A stretch of 64,000 nucleotides of DNA. Origin: Bog-473 sp963725895. GTDB lineage: Bacteria > Actinomycetota > Acidimicrobiia > Acidimicrobiales > RAAP-2. The stretch covers positions 2,666,001-2,730,000 of the forward strand of contig CAVSAJ010000001.1 of the NCBI GenBank assembly GCA_963725895.1. The letters are read 5' to 3'. Shown here one piece after another: positions 26,401 to 35,294 of this stretch; position 1 is the stretch's first letter, and every line of letters starts with the position of its first letter. The position numbers were made by a program, and so were the translations under genes. The notes beneath the pieces are model-generated. The model was not told where the DNA came from, searched no databases, and was given only the letters and a program-made list of their open reading frames with translations.

Positions 26401-28251
26401 ATATGAGTCGTATGAGTAAATAGTTGACTTGCTCGGCGCGTATGCAGACGGCCCGGCCGCGATAGTGGTGCAGGGAGAACCCGATGCCGTGACCGTTGGT
26501 GGCGCCGTCCAGCAGAGAGCCAGATTTGCGTAGTAGCCGTACCGAGTTGTATTCCCCATCGGGTCGGTAGACGTCAGTTCATCGCCGTCTGAGTCGTAGG
26601 TATAGGACGTGACTCCCGGAGGTGGTGTTGTCGGGAAGCAGGTCGTTGGCAATGTCGCGCCGGGCGGCGCGGTCCAGCACAGTTCGTCCAGGTCGTTCCC
26701 TCCGGTATCGTTGTACATGGACGTGGTCGTATTCCCATTCGGATCGGTATATGACGTCACGTTCCCGTCTGCGTCAGTGGAGATGCTTGCGCTAAGGCTG
26801 TTCGGACCGCTCACTGCTTCTGTTATGGGGCCGTCTTGATCGGTAGACGGCGGTTCCGTATAGGTGAAATCCCATGTGTTTGTATCTGCGTCGGGGATGG
26901 CGCTATCTCCAAACTGAGCTTGAGTCAGCTGGCTCTGCGTGTACGTATCGACGTCCACTTCTCCGTCCGGATATGTAATTATCGTGACTTGAGGTGTGGA
27001 ACCTTGAATACAGTCGGTGTTGTACGTGCAATCGTTCAGTGCATACGTGTACGAGGTCGGGTAAGCCAACCCCAACGGGGAGAACGTGTACTGAACCATC
27101 CCCGTCGTCGTATAACTAACGTCGGTCGAATTGCCGTCAGGATCTGTTCTCGCCGAGAGTTGGTAGCTATAAGGCGAGGCATCTCCAGTGGTATAGGAGA
27201 AATTTGTGGTTACTGTCCCAGTCGCCGCAGGGGCGGGGCTCGTCACGGAAGCGACAATTGGTTGCACGTCGGTGTTGTAGGTCATCGAATACGTACGACC
27301 GAGCGGGTCTATGACTGCCTGGATCAGTCCGAGGTCATACTCAATGGTAACGACGCGACCAGACGCGAGGTCCGTCGCGGTGGTGCAGTAGCCCGCAAAT
27401 GATGACGGGCAGGTCGAACTGCCTGGCGCGACGTCGTATTGGTAGACGATCGCGTTTTCTGCGCTGGCGTTATACACACCCGTCAGCTGTCCATCGAGGT
27501 TGTACTGATAAACGACCTTTCCACCAGATTCCCAGAACTGGTACATGCCTGCGAACCATCCGAATTGGGCGTCGGTGCGGTTGGCCGAGCAGAAATCGTA
27601 ATAGCTCCCCGGCACTGTGTACTTCTGGTAGCTCGAATAGTCGCCGAGTGGACAGGCACCACTGGTGAGTCCGAACGTTGTGGTCGAAGTGTTCCCTTGA
27701 TTAACCGTCACGGTGAGGTCGCTACTCGTCACTGAGCTATCCATTGTCGATGTCCAACCGTCTCCAAAGCCTGAGGGCGTCACTTCGTCTGCTTGCTGAG
27801 CTATGGCGAGTCCCGAGTCGTATGCCATCGAGAAGGTCAGGTCGCCGCCCGCAGACGCCGGGATGTTGAACAGCGTGTCGGATGTGGTGTAGTCGCCTTC
27901 TACAGGGTCGACGTCCTGGCCGGGCTGAGTGCTCTGACCTCCCGCCTCGGACAGCAGGGCGCTGGGCGAGCAGGCCGAACAATTCTCCACCTGGGATCCG
28001 CCGCCCCACAGTTCGCCGGGTTGGTATGGCGCGAGCGTGCCGTTGACTGTGCCACCACTGGTCAAGTCGATGTTACGACCAGGTCCCATCGAATTGAGGT
28101 TCTTTACTTGCGACGACGGCGAAGCTGTGATTAACGAAAAGACCAAAAGTACGGTTGCCAAGAAGCAGAAGCCAAGAAATCTGAATGAGTCCCGCCTGAA
28201 TGAAACACCTCGAGAGCGGTTGGACCCTGTGAGCTGATTGCGGCGTATCAC
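23383..28251 (-). CDS. Secreted RHS/YD-repeat protein with Cys-rich C-terminal domain
   Basis: About 1622 residues from a GTG at 28251 preceded by AGAGGGGG; an ATG at 28395 in the same frame overlaps the upstream gene. An N-terminal hydrophobic segment (RFLGFCFLATVLLVFSLITA) suggests export. After PVEGDYTTSDTLFNIP come many YD repeats (YTYDSDGDELTSTDPMGNTTRYGY and similar) and the RHS core end FGFQGGYTDTSGLDFLVDRYYDPATDQFLSAEP. Beyond a Ser/Pro-rich linker lies a variable domain of about 180 residues with six cysteines. RHS shells enclose C-terminal toxins or adhesins in many bacteria. The operon order is propeller gene, RHS, small secreted protein. Confidence 0.85.
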   Translation of the reverse strand: MIRRNQLTGSNRSRGVSFRRDSFRFLGFCFLATVLLVFSLITASPSSQVKNLNSMGPGRNIDLTSGGTVNGTLAPYQPGELWGGGSQVENCSACSPSALLSEAGGQSTQPGQDVDPVEGDYTTSDTLFNIPASAGGDLTFSMAYDSGLAIAQQADEVTPSGFGDGWTSTMDSSVTSSDLTVTVNQGNTSTTTFGLTSGACPLGDYSSYQKYTVPGSYYDFCSANRTDAQFGWFAGMYQFWESGGKVVYQYNLDGQLTGVYNASAENAIVYQYDVAPGSSTCPSSFAGYCTTATDLASGRVVTIEYDLGLIQAVIDPLGRTYSMTYNTDVQPIVASVTSPAPAATGTVTTNFSYTTGDASPYSYQLSARTDPDGNSTDVSYTTTGMVQYTFSPLGLAYPTSYTYALNDCTYNTDCIQGSTPQVTIITYPDGEVDVDTYTQSQLTQAQFGDSAIPDADTNTWDFTYTEPPSTDQDGPITEAVSGPNSLSASISTDADGNVTSYTDPNGNTTTSMYNDTGGNDLDELCWTAPPGATLPTTCFPTTPPPGVTSYTYDSDGDELTSTDPMGNTTRYGYYANLALCWTAPPTVTASGSPCTTIAAGPSAYAPSKSTIYSYDSYGNVISKTVASGAASAATTTSSYDADDELQFSIPPDGQSLSNNTSSNPYATSYTYFGNGQKSSVVAPFQSATARLTTSYTYDNDGQVLTETDPSGVTTNSYSVAGQLCWTYRSSGPASGSCSSPPGYGPGTPPSSGPAETTYVADTDIPATTTDADGNVTTYTYADKRYPSQPTTVQEATVTGNPQANITKYTALDDFGHACVTGPIQPSTPETCSWVAGDTLANYNGEGQLTSSETATGNETKYDYGAAAFPADATESKESTSSSTTLKKYFVYDADGELTQTYNNSSPANYVSQGYDADGRPCYLAPVNTTAACSSPPTGTGVTTFTYNAANERVGMSDNYGGTSPPQVNDTYVYDLSGNLMSASNDNGQTTTYSYNDGGNVTCVSYPVISGSSCANGAPSSTNSVVDDGYNSAGEFSSTTDWLGNTITYSGYNASGEVGGITYPSSTGERVSYSYDAVGDYLGATYSGSLVPGLSGSDTSTPNANDQVSSSTSLGSYSSPSDTYNSYDRVQTATNPASSGSGSLSGPDTYTYNADGDATDDLPPGTGVSTIQSTYDIGDQLTSVNNPNNPTSTQYQSLGYTTDGQRCVSEVGSTANNSLNCADTAPSGSTGYGWNALSELCWSGTTTTPSASCTSPPSGTTTYTYDGNGLRMTETSSTSTQTFDWNTVSGGSTPEVISDGTDSYIYGPLLFGGTAPVEQINQTTNTASFIASTPNGVQAVFTGGVAAALQELAAYSVWGGRTIQDGSVVSPFGFQGGYTDTSGLDFLVDRYYDPATDQFLSAEPNMSATSQPYALEGDDPINQGSAPVSALGSGMPASPTESTSEPSSPAPPAPSQAAAPSENQGSVPHGVGPPDGVLAFITSCKLTVSAPNLVGDVGIVFKVDLSCPDESAEGIYLQTVEISSEALQNNYAYQWVPIPYPTAYHGKICTNKVDDDGNETTVTDCPVSAYVWCGENSPSGFGFQTYGYVTLTGIAIDADGNYIPWVSTASDIQNQDLPCQNTL

Positions 28252-28297
28252 GAATAGGTCCCCCTCTGAACGTTCGTCGCATGCCTCGACTTGAACC

Positions 28298-29635
28298 TCA
28301 CGATGATGCCGCTGCCGGTGGTACCGATTGTCCCGAGAGTGCTGTCGCCGACCAATGCGAGCCGTCAGTTGTGGTGGCTGAAGATGGTTGACCACCTGTT
28401 TGTCGACCTACGGCGGCGCAAGTCGTGGATTTCATGCATGACAAGCCGGCAATCATCTCGAGTTGACTTGAAGAACTCGGGACTGCCGTCCAAGTGCTAC
28501 CACCATCTGTCGATTCAACAAAGGGCGCGACCTGACCAGGCTCGGTACTCGCTCCCGCTGCAAAGCAATCCGATCCCGAGCTGCAGGTAGTTAGATCCAA
28601 CGATGCTGTGTCGGGCGGGAATTGCAGCTGACCCCAAGTTAAACCACCGTCTGTGGTGACGACCGCAGCGGCAGGCGCACTTGGATCGAACGTGCCTTGA
28701 ACATTGGGCCCGATTGCTACACACATCGTCGAAGATGAGCAAGATACCGAGCGGAGGGCCTGCGTCCCTCCAGGAACGGTCTCAACGGTCCAGGTAATGC
28801 CAGCATCAATGCTTTCCAAGATGGAAGTTCCGACGGCGATGCACTGGGTGGCACTTGGACAAACAATGTCATTGATGCCCCCAGTTCCGGCGGGGAGGGT
28901 GTCCTCGGTCCAGGTCCCGCCGGCGTTGATCGATCGAAGGATTTCTCCCGCGTAGGCTTTGCCAACCTGCGGTGTGACCCCAACCGACAAACAGAGCGTT
29001 GGACCCACGCAAGTCACCCCGATCAGTGTGGTGTTCGCAACAGGCGGTCTGGAGAGCGTCCAATTTGAACCCGTGTCGGAGGTCGAGACGATTGCACCTT
29101 GCCCCACCGCAATGCATGTCGACGAATTGGAGCAAGTGACGGTATCGAGCGCAGGCGTACCAGATGGCAGGTTCTGTGACGTCCAGTCAGAACCACCATC
29201 GTTGCTCCACGACGCCAACCCACCACCGTTGTCATCGGCACCGACTGCGACACATGTTGTAGTAGTCGGGCAATCAACGTCATTGAAGCCGCCGAAACCC
29301 GGCTCATAGCCTCCAACTATGGGAAAGTCAGGGGCGTTGCTCTGATTGGCACCTCCCGAACTTGTGGTGGAAGTTGTCGTGATACTCGGGTCCGTCGACG
29401 TGGTCGATCCTTGAGTTCCGGTGTTGCCGGTCGAGCCCGAGGTTCCGCTCGGGCCTGCCGGCCCACCCGTTCCGAGCACCGCAAAGGCTGCACCCGTACC
29501 GATGAGCACAAGCGCAGCAGCCACGGCCAGCGTGACTTGACCGCCTCTACGCGCAATCGGGCGTCCGAAAACTCGGGGATCCCGCCCAGGCCGAGCGCCG
29601 CGTTGGCGCGTACTGCGAGACCGGAAGCTAGCCAT
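28298..29635 (-). CDS. Membrane-anchored or secreted Asp-box (BNR/Ycf48-like) beta-propeller
   Basis: 445 residues from an ATG at 29635 with GGAG 7 nt upstream; the frame extends to 29761 without support. A basic N-terminus and helix (VTLAVAAALVLIGTGAAFAVL, about 33-53) lead into a Gly/Ser/Thr-rich linker with collagen-like GPAGPSG. Repeats of about 45 residues follow, of the type DVDCPTTTTCVAVGADD...WSNDGGSDWTSQNLPSG, with Asp-box cores SxDxGxxW and paired cysteines. These form sialidase-like propellers without enzymatic residues. It sits 46 bp ahead of the RHS gene and is probably co-expressed with it as an extracellular binding protein. Confidence 0.75.
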   Translation of the reverse strand: MASFRSRSTRQRGARPGRDPRVFGRPIARRGGQVTLAVAAALVLIGTGAAFAVLGTGGPAGPSGTSGSTGNTGTQGSTTSTDPSITTTSTTSSGGANQSNAPDFPIVGGYEPGFGGFNDVDCPTTTTCVAVGADDNGGGLASWSNDGGSDWTSQNLPSGTPALDTVTCSNSSTCIAVGQGAIVSTSDTGSNWTLSRPPVANTTLIGVTCVGPTLCLSVGVTPQVGKAYAGEILRSINAGGTWTEDTLPAGTGGINDIVCPSATQCIAVGTSILESIDAGITWTVETVPGGTQALRSVSCSSSTMCVAIGPNVQGTFDPSAPAAAVVTTDGGLTWGQLQFPPDTASLDLTTCSSGSDCFAAGASTEPGQVAPFVESTDGGSTWTAVPSSSSQLEMIAGLSCMKSTTCAAVGRQTGGQPSSATTTDGSHWSATALSGQSVPPAAASS

Positions 29636-29947
29636 TCCCAATCTCCGTGGGGCCAACAGCAACCAGGACCATTTCAGCCCTCCCCCAAAATCGGTCGGAC
29701 GCTCTTCGTAACATGAGTTATAGCTGAGCGCGTGATCCGATGGAAGGGGGACTCGTTGCAAACTGTGTTGGACCGTCGGTTCGAAAGCGTTCCAGGGTTA
29801 CGCGTTCTGCTGGCGCAAACATCGGAAATCAACGTGACGCTTGCAACGGGCAGGCACACTTCACAATCTGAAAGGACTTGGTTCTGCCCAAGTCCAATCT
29901 TCTCCGGCCAGCTAACGCAGGAGTTGCCGTGGTTTCGAGGCCGGCAC
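29636..29947. other. Intergenic region
   Basis: About 310 bases between the propeller operon and the 3' end of the PstS-like gene. It should hold the RHS operon promoter; no clear -35/-10 pair and no gene were recognised. Confidence 0.35.
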
Positions 29948-31195
29948 TCAGTTCGAAAATGAACCCGTAATGGTGGGATTCGGGCAGTTCGTCGGTGTCG
30001 GCGGTGGCGGTGTGGTCCCACCGGGGAGTCGCCCTGCCGCCTGGAAATCGACCTCGACCAAGTTCGGAGGCAGCGGCGCATAACCGAGGTTCGCCAACTC
30101 GCTCTGCCCCAGGCAGGCGACGTAGGTAATGAACAGGCCAAGCTCCGCGCCCAGGGTGTTGCCCATTGTGACCTTGCCGCCGCCATCGCATGAGAAGTTC
30201 TGTGCCGCCGCCTGTTTCGGGACGCACTGAGCCACGAAATAGCTGTACGCAGACAGTGGATAGGCGTCGGCGGCCTTGTCGACGAAGACGCCACTGAGGT
30301 TCTCGATTAAGTGGGGGCCCAAGGTCGCCGCTTCGAGCGCCTCGGCGGTGTTGTTTGCCGTGGGCTGGATCGCGTAGCCGGCCGCGTTCACCATGGAGGC
30401 AACGGGAAGGCCGACGTCCTTGGCGTAGGCAGTCTCGACATACGCAATGCCGCCCTGCGTCTTCACCGGGCCCCGTGAGGCCGCGTCCGAACCGTTGACC
30501 CCAACCAAGCTGTCGAGGTTCGGCGGGACCCCATTCGTGAAGGAGGCCCACGTCGCCGACGGCGTGCCCGGCGCAGTGGGGACGTCCGCCTCCTGTTGGA
30601 AGGCGGTGAGGGGCCCAGGGTCGACATGCAAGAAGTAGTCGGACAGGAGATAGTTCTCGCCCGAAGGGTCGCCGCGGTAGAACGCAGTGATTGGCTGGCT
30701 CGGCAGGGGCGTGCCCGGGTTCAGCGCCTGGATCGCCGAGTTGTCCCACTTCTTGATCGAACCGGTGAAGATTCCGAGCAGGGTTGGTGCGTTGAGAACG
30801 AGGTCCGTGATCCGTCCGCCGTTGGAGCCCTTGAGGTTGTACTCGAAAGCAAGGGATCCGCCGACGTCGGGAATGTACTGGTAGGGGTACGGCACCTGCT
30901 TCGGACCGCAGTCGCCCTGGCGGGCGCCATAAGAGATGTCGCTGAGCCCGAATTCGACGGTCTGCTGACAAAAGTCGTTCAGGCCGACGACTGAACTGGA
31001 CGCGGCAAAGTTGATGTCGCCCCCGTCCAGCTCGTCGAACTGGCCCTGCCACTGCGACATCGCCACGGCGGCGAAGCTCGAGCCCGTGGCGTTCAGCGGT
31101 GGGTCGCTCGCACCAGCCGTTGGCTGGGCGACCACCATGGCGGCAAGGATCAAAACGACGTTCATCATCAACGCGACTCGTATGGACACCCGCAT
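29948..31195 (-). CDS. pstS: PstS-like phosphate ABC transporter substrate-binding protein
   Basis: 415 residues from an ATG at 31195 with GGGAGG 7 nt upstream. After a signal peptide (VALMMNVVLILAAMVVAQPTAGA) comes LNATGSSFAAVAMSQWQGQFDELDGGDINFAASSSVVGLNDF, the PstS phosphate-loop region. It continues EFGLSDISYG, YNLKGSNGGRITDLVLNAPTLLGIFTGSIKKWDNSAIQALNPG and YRGDPSGENYLLSDYF. PstS binds phosphate outside the membrane for the PstCAB importer. No pstCAB genes are nearby and there is no lipobox, so it may be a solitary secreted phosphate-binding protein. The C-terminus is Pro/Thr-rich. Confidence 0.8.
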   Translation of the reverse strand: MRVSIRVALMMNVVLILAAMVVAQPTAGASDPPLNATGSSFAAVAMSQWQGQFDELDGGDINFAASSSVVGLNDFCQQTVEFGLSDISYGARQGDCGPKQVPYPYQYIPDVGGSLAFEYNLKGSNGGRITDLVLNAPTLLGIFTGSIKKWDNSAIQALNPGTPLPSQPITAFYRGDPSGENYLLSDYFLHVDPGPLTAFQQEADVPTAPGTPSATWASFTNGVPPNLDSLVGVNGSDAASRGPVKTQGGIAYVETAYAKDVGLPVASMVNAAGYAIQPTANNTAEALEAATLGPHLIENLSGVFVDKAADAYPLSAYSYFVAQCVPKQAAAQNFSCDGGGKVTMGNTLGAELGLFITYVACLGQSELANLGYAPLPPNLVEVDFQAAGRLPGGTTPPPPTPTNCPNPTITGSFSN

Positions 31196-31639
31196 TACTG
31201 CGCCTCCCGTCTGCGTCCGCCTCGAGGTTAATCGTCGTGACGACCGCATGCTGGCTTAGCACTCCGCGTTGCACGCCCACAAGCGGTCCATCTGCGCGGT
31301 CACTGAGAATTCACCTGGCTGGATCTACCGCGACAATGAAACCTTGCGGCCCCAATATCCGTGGTTAGTTAGTTAGGTCGCACTATCACCCTTCGTATCC
31401 GTGCATAGGAGGCTTGAACGACCCCACGACTCCACCAACGGAATCGTTGGCTTCAACCCTCCAGGGTGCAGAGATTCGGCTTCCGACAACCGCGAAGCTC
31501 TCGAGAGCTGGCTGCGACTAGGGGCGCAGATAGCCTGAGTCCCGGTGGCTAGCGCTTTCGATCCTCGTGCGTTTCTAGACGAATCTGGCCGAACGGCCCA
31601 GCCGGCAGACGGCCCGACAGTGGAGACGAAGGAGATCTC
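31196..31639. other. Intergenic region between pstS-like and GNAT genes
   Basis: About 440 bases without a supported gene. Both neighbours are transcribed outward, so it must contain two divergent promoters. TTAGTTAGTTAG at about 31365 is a simple repeat; no PhoP-type tandem direct repeat could be recognised with confidence. Confidence 0.4.
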
Positions 31640-32236
31640 GTGAAGGTGATGCACGTCTTAGCGGCGGAACAAGGTGACACCGAAGTGCTCGCGAGGTGTC
31701 TTGCAAACTCGTATCGAGACAACCCACTATTCAGGTGGATGTACGGCAACGAGTTGGACGAGAGGTTGCTCTATGGCATCTTCTCGGGTCTCGTCGACGC
31801 CGCCATCTCTCAGTCAGGTGTCTACAAGACACCTGAGGATGCCGGAGCGGCGATTTGGACTCAGACCCGTGCCGAAAAGTCATCGCCTGATGCTCTAGTG
31901 GAGGCTCCTACGAGCCTCGAGACTTCCGCCGGCCGTCGGACGGCAGCACTGGGGGTGTTGAGAGGACATCGGCCGGTCGAGCCCCATATGTACCTCGCCG
32001 CAGTCGGGGTGATTCCAAGTGCGCGGCGTCGGGGTCTGGCAAGCGCGCTCCTTGCCCCCGTGCTGGCAAAGTGCGACGCGGCGGGGAGGGACGCGTATCT
32101 CGAAAACTCCGATCCGAAGAACACGTCCTTCTACGAGGGCCTCGGGTTCATCGGCGTCGGTGCTCTCCCGATGCCGGTCGGATGCCCACCGATCGCTGCG
32201 ATGGTCCGCAGAGCTCGTTTGCAAGCGCCAAAGTAG
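31640..32236 (+). CDS. GNAT family N-acetyltransferase
   Basis: 198 residues from a GTG with AAGGAG at 31629-31634; an ATG at 31649 would leave a poor spacing. The acetyl-CoA loop is visible as HMYLAAVGVIPSARRRGLASALLAPVLAKCDAAGRDAYLENSDPKNTSFYEGLGF. The N-terminal part LANSYRDNPLFRWMYG matches the subgroup of GNAT proteins seen next to metabolic genes. Substrate unknown. It ends 10 bp before bioB and is probably co-transcribed with it. Confidence 0.85.
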   Translation: MKVMHVLAAEQGDTEVLARCLANSYRDNPLFRWMYGNELDERLLYGIFSGLVDAAISQSGVYKTPEDAGAAIWTQTRAEKSSPDALVEAPTSLETSAGRRTAALGVLRGHRPVEPHMYLAAVGVIPSARRRGLASALLAPVLAKCDAAGRDAYLENSDPKNTSFYEGLGFIGVGALPMPVGCPPIAAMVRRARLQAPK

Positions 32237-32246
32237 TCTCGCGGAC

Positions 32247-33310
32247 ATGGACTCAGTCCTCGACCGTCTAATAGCGAAAGGCCTCTCTCGGGAGAGTCCG
32301 AGCCGGGACGAGTGCCTCGCCGTGCTCGAATCCGGCGACGACGATCTTATGACGGTGATCGCCGCGGCTGGGAAGGTCCGTCGTCACTTCTTCGGCAACC
32401 GGGTGAAGCTCAACCTCATCATCAACATGAAGAGCGGGCTGTGCCCCGAGGACTGCAACTACTGCTCACAACGCAAGGGGTCCGACGCAGACATCCTCAA
32501 GTACAACTGGATCTCAGAAGGGGACGCCGCATCCGCAGCGGACCGTGCCGTCGCAGGTGGCGCGAAACGTGTCTGTCTGGTGGCGAGCGGGCGCGGCCCG
32601 ACCGAGCGGGATATCGAGCGGATCGCGAGAACCGTGGCCGCAATCAAGGCCCGTCATCCGGACGTCGAGATCTGCACGAGTCTCGGACTGCTCGGGGACC
32701 GTCAGGCAGACCAACTGCGTGATGCAGGTGTCTATGCCTACAACCACAACCTCAACACTCCAAGATCCCGTTATCAGGACATCTGCACGACCCATACCTA
32801 CGACGATCGAGTAGTCACGGTGGGGCGGGCAGCACATTCAGGGCTGTCTCCGTGTTCGGGAGCGATCTTCGGGATGGGCGATCAGACGAAGAGATCGTCG
32901 ACCTGGCCCTCGACCTGCGCAAAGTGGATCCGGACTCGGTCCCAGTCAACTTCTTGATTCCCTTCGAGGGCACACCCCTCGGGGGCGAATGGCAACTCAC
33001 CCCGCAGCGCTGCCTGCGCATGCTGGCGCTGTTTCGATTCGTCTTTCCCGACGTCGAGGTTCGGGTCGCCGGCGGTCGTGAGATCCATCTGCGAACGCTC
33101 CAACCGCTGGCGCTCCACCTGGCCAACTCGGTCTTTTTGGGCGACTATCTTTCGAGCGAAGGTCAGGCCGGTCCGGCAGACCTCCAGATGATCGCCGACT
33201 CCGGGTTCGTCATCGAGGGCCACGAGCAGGAGTCGCTTCCGAACGAGCGTCGGGACCTCGTCCTCCTGCGCCGCCGCGGACCAGGAACTCATGTTCCGGT
33301 CAACGCGTAG
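32247..33310 (+). pseudogene. bioB: Biotin synthase BioB, frameshifted
   Basis: The radical-SAM motif CPEDCNYCSQ (Cys66, Cys70, Cys73) and YAYNHNLNTPRSRYQDICTTHTYDDRVVTVGRAAHSGLSPCSG lie in the first frame from the ATG at 32247. A base is missing next to 32881, within what should be GMGxSDEEIVDL. The second frame then gives DLRKVDPDSVPVNFLIPFEGTPLGGEWQLTPQRC and AGGREIHLRTLQPLALHLANSVFLGDYLSSEGQ, the normal BioB C-terminus. Repaired, the protein would be about 354 residues with all landmarks intact. BioB inserts sulphur into dethiobiotin. Everything else is well conserved, so a sequencing error is as likely as gene loss. Confidence 0.88.
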
Positions 33311-33839
33311 ACCTTTGGCAATCGCTTCGAGAAGCGGCGATCGACTTTTCGTAGCAGAACCACAGAGACCGAGGCGGTGAACTCGTGGCGCTCACCAGGC
33401 TGACTGACGATCGAAGACGGTACCCAGCTCTCTCGTAATAGTCTTGGAGCCCGACACCGCAGTCGAGACGGACGCATTCGACCCCCGTGGTGGCCGCCTC
33501 GCGCTCGACCAGTTCCAGAACGGCCGCGCCCAGTCCGGCGACGGATCGACGGATGGCCAGACGGTGGAGGTACCAAGCGTCGCCGCCCACGTCTCCCCAG
33601 AACAGCGGGTCCGTCGTGAGGACGCTCGCCGTTGCGACGGTTCGCCCGCCGAGCACGGCGATCCATACTGCGTTGTGCTCGAGGTCACGATCGACGGTGA
33701 CACGGGGAAAGGGCGAAGGCCATTGCCGGACTCCGATACTGGCGAGCCACTGAGCCGCTTCGTCGAGAATCTCGAGGACGTCCTCCCGATCGGAGTCAGC
33801 AGCTCTTCGCAGCATCAGGTCGTCCACGGCGCCAGCCAT
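33300..33839 (-). CDS. GNAT family N-acetyltransferase
   Basis: 179 residues. MLRRAADSDREDVLEILDEAAQWLASIGVRQWPSPFP begins a typical GNAT fold. WYLHRLAIRRSVAGLGAAVLELVEREAATTGVECVRLDCGVGLQDYYERAGYRL includes the CoA-binding turn and the C-terminal NxxxxxYYExxGF-like motif. The target is unknown. It is convergent with bioB, overlapping its last 11 bases. Confidence 0.85.
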   Translation of the reverse strand: MAGAVDDLMLRRAADSDREDVLEILDEAAQWLASIGVRQWPSPFPRVTVDRDLEHNAVWIAVLGGRTVATASVLTTDPLFWGDVGGDAWYLHRLAIRRSVAGLGAAVLELVEREAATTGVECVRLDCGVGLQDYYERAGYRLRSSVSLVSATSSPPRSLWFCYEKSIAASRSDCQRSTR

Positions 33840-33890
33840 CTGTTCAGTTCAGCAGGTGGGTGGTCGCCCTACCGTCCAGTCGGGTATCAG

Positions 33891-34251
33891 TTAGAGCGCC
33901 CCCGGAGCATCCATGAACCTTCCTCTCCAGCCTCCGTGAGTCCACGGGCGGAACGAGCCATCGGCGATCCGACGCAGTACCCGCCTTCCCTGCTGGCTTA
34001 CCGCGCCCCACACCCCAGCTGTGAAGGGGTCCTCGAGCGCCGCGGCGAGACACTCGGTCCGGACCGGGCAGTCACTGCACTCCGACGGCGGGTTCGGTGG
34101 ACTGGCCGAGACCCGGGAAGAAGGTCGGTGTCCCCATTCCACCGCAGGCCGCCTCCCGATGCCACCCCGGCCGGTGGACGACGCCCGCCAAGACCGCGTC
34201 GACGTCCAGTTCTCCCGGCACCATGAGCGCCCGCACCTCCGCCTCTGTCAC
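33891..34251 (-). pseudogene. WhiB-type Fe-S regulator, frameshifted
   Basis: The first frame (GTG 34251 or ATG 34224) contains WHREAACGGMGTPTFFPGLGQSTEPA, the N-terminal WhiB motif with its first cysteine. It ends at a stop near 34075 after an apparent extra base around 34082-34095. The other frame then supplies CSDCPVRTECLAAALEDPFTAGVWGAVSQQGRRVLRR: the CxxCxxxxxC cluster and the GVWG turn. Joined, it is a normal WhiB protein with four cysteine ligands for a [4Fe-4S] cluster. WhiB proteins are confined to Actinomycetota. It may be a true decay or an indel error. Confidence 0.82.
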
Positions 34252-34343
34252 GTCCCCAACGGTAGGGGTGAGGTGCTCGGATTTGTTGGATGCGCCACTG
34301 AACGCTGGACGACTAGAAATCAATCGAGCGGGAGGACCCCCAA

Positions 34344-34919
34344 ATGACCCGAACCATCGTCGGTTGCACCGTTCTGGCCGCAATTCTTGCCATCGCAGGA
34401 GGCGCGGCAGGAGCCACACAAGCACGTCACACTCCCCCACATCACAGTCCATCGCCAGGACTTGGTGCGACTCTTGCAGCGTGGAAGAGCGCCTACCACG
34501 AAGACTCGAGGGGTTGCGATGACAACTCGTGCTTCGGACCTGCCTGGCACCATGCAGACGCGGGGCTGCGTTTTGAGTACGGCGAGGTGTCCTACAGCAA
34601 GGGTCGTGTCGGCTCTTACTCGGAGGCGTTCCTCCCGAACACGCCGGTCACGGTTGCCGAGCGAGAGATCCTGGCCACGCTCCCTGGCGCCCACGGCGGA
34701 CCCGTAGTCGTGGTGAAAGGCTCGTCCGACAGCGACGGCTGCGGGCAGCTGAACGTGACCAGCGCCGGCGTCGGCAAGGAGCTCGGCGCCTACGATCCGA
34801 CGGGGGAAGTCGGGATCGAGTTCGAGACTCTGCCCGCCTCCGGAAACGCTGTCTACAGCGCGACCAACGTGCAGTCGGCGATGGTGTTGGCAGCTTCAGC
34901 TACCCCCGGCAGTTGTTGA
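34344..34919 (+). CDS. Secreted hypothetical protein
   Basis: 191 residues with GGGAGG about 8 nt before the ATG. A signal peptide (MTRTIVGCTVLAAILAIAGGAAGA) is followed by a His/Pro linker and a domain containing ...AWKSAYHEDSRGCDDNSCFGPAWHHADAG and ...SSDSDGCGQLNVTSAGVGKELG, with several Cys that may form disulphides. No family recognised. It is an exported protein of unknown role, upstream of two weakly supported small frames. Confidence 0.7.
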   Translation: MTRTIVGCTVLAAILAIAGGAAGATQARHTPPHHSPSPGLGATLAAWKSAYHEDSRGCDDNSCFGPAWHHADAGLRFEYGEVSYSKGRVGSYSEAFLPNTPVTVAEREILATLPGAHGGPVVVVKGSSDSDGCGQLNVTSAGVGKELGAYDPTGEVGIEFETLPASGNAVYSATNVQSAMVLAASATPGSC

Positions 34920-35284
34920 CCCCTCGATCAACCGGCGCGTCCGTCGGAGCCACAACCGGCTCTGGCGTCACTGAGGCCGACGCGCTGAGGGTCTATCTCG
35001 CCGAGTGGTCGCCGGCGGCGCTCACGACTTCCTATCTGGCGGCCGCCGTCCGCGACGCACGAACGGCCATCGGGGCCAAGCCACCAGCTTTTTGGTTGGG
35101 CACTCTTGGCTACCTCGTCGCTGTCGAACAACTGGGCCATGCCGTGTGCCGTCGCCGCTCGCCGCGTTCGTCCGTCGGGAGTAGGGGAAGCTTTTTGGCG
35201 GCGTGTGAGGACTTTGGTGATCCCAGCCTGAACGTCAGGGATCGCAGGAGCCTCTACGACGTTCGCTGCCGCGCTCGCCCATGA
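34913..35284 (+). CDS. Possible hypothetical protein
   Basis: 123 codons from a TTG overlapping the previous stop; no family or ribosome site. The middle (LRVYLAEWSPAALTTSYLAAAVRDARTAIGAK) looks helical and has coding-like composition, but the tail is Arg/Ser-rich and may be out of frame. Support is weak. Confidence 0.3.
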   Translation: MLTPRSTGASVGATTGSGVTEADALRVYLAEWSPAALTTSYLAAAVRDARTAIGAKPPAFWLGTLGYLVAVEQLGHAVCRRRSPRSSVGSRGSFLAACEDFGDPSLNVRDRRSLYDVRCRARP

Positions 35285-35294
35285 GTTCGGTCTA

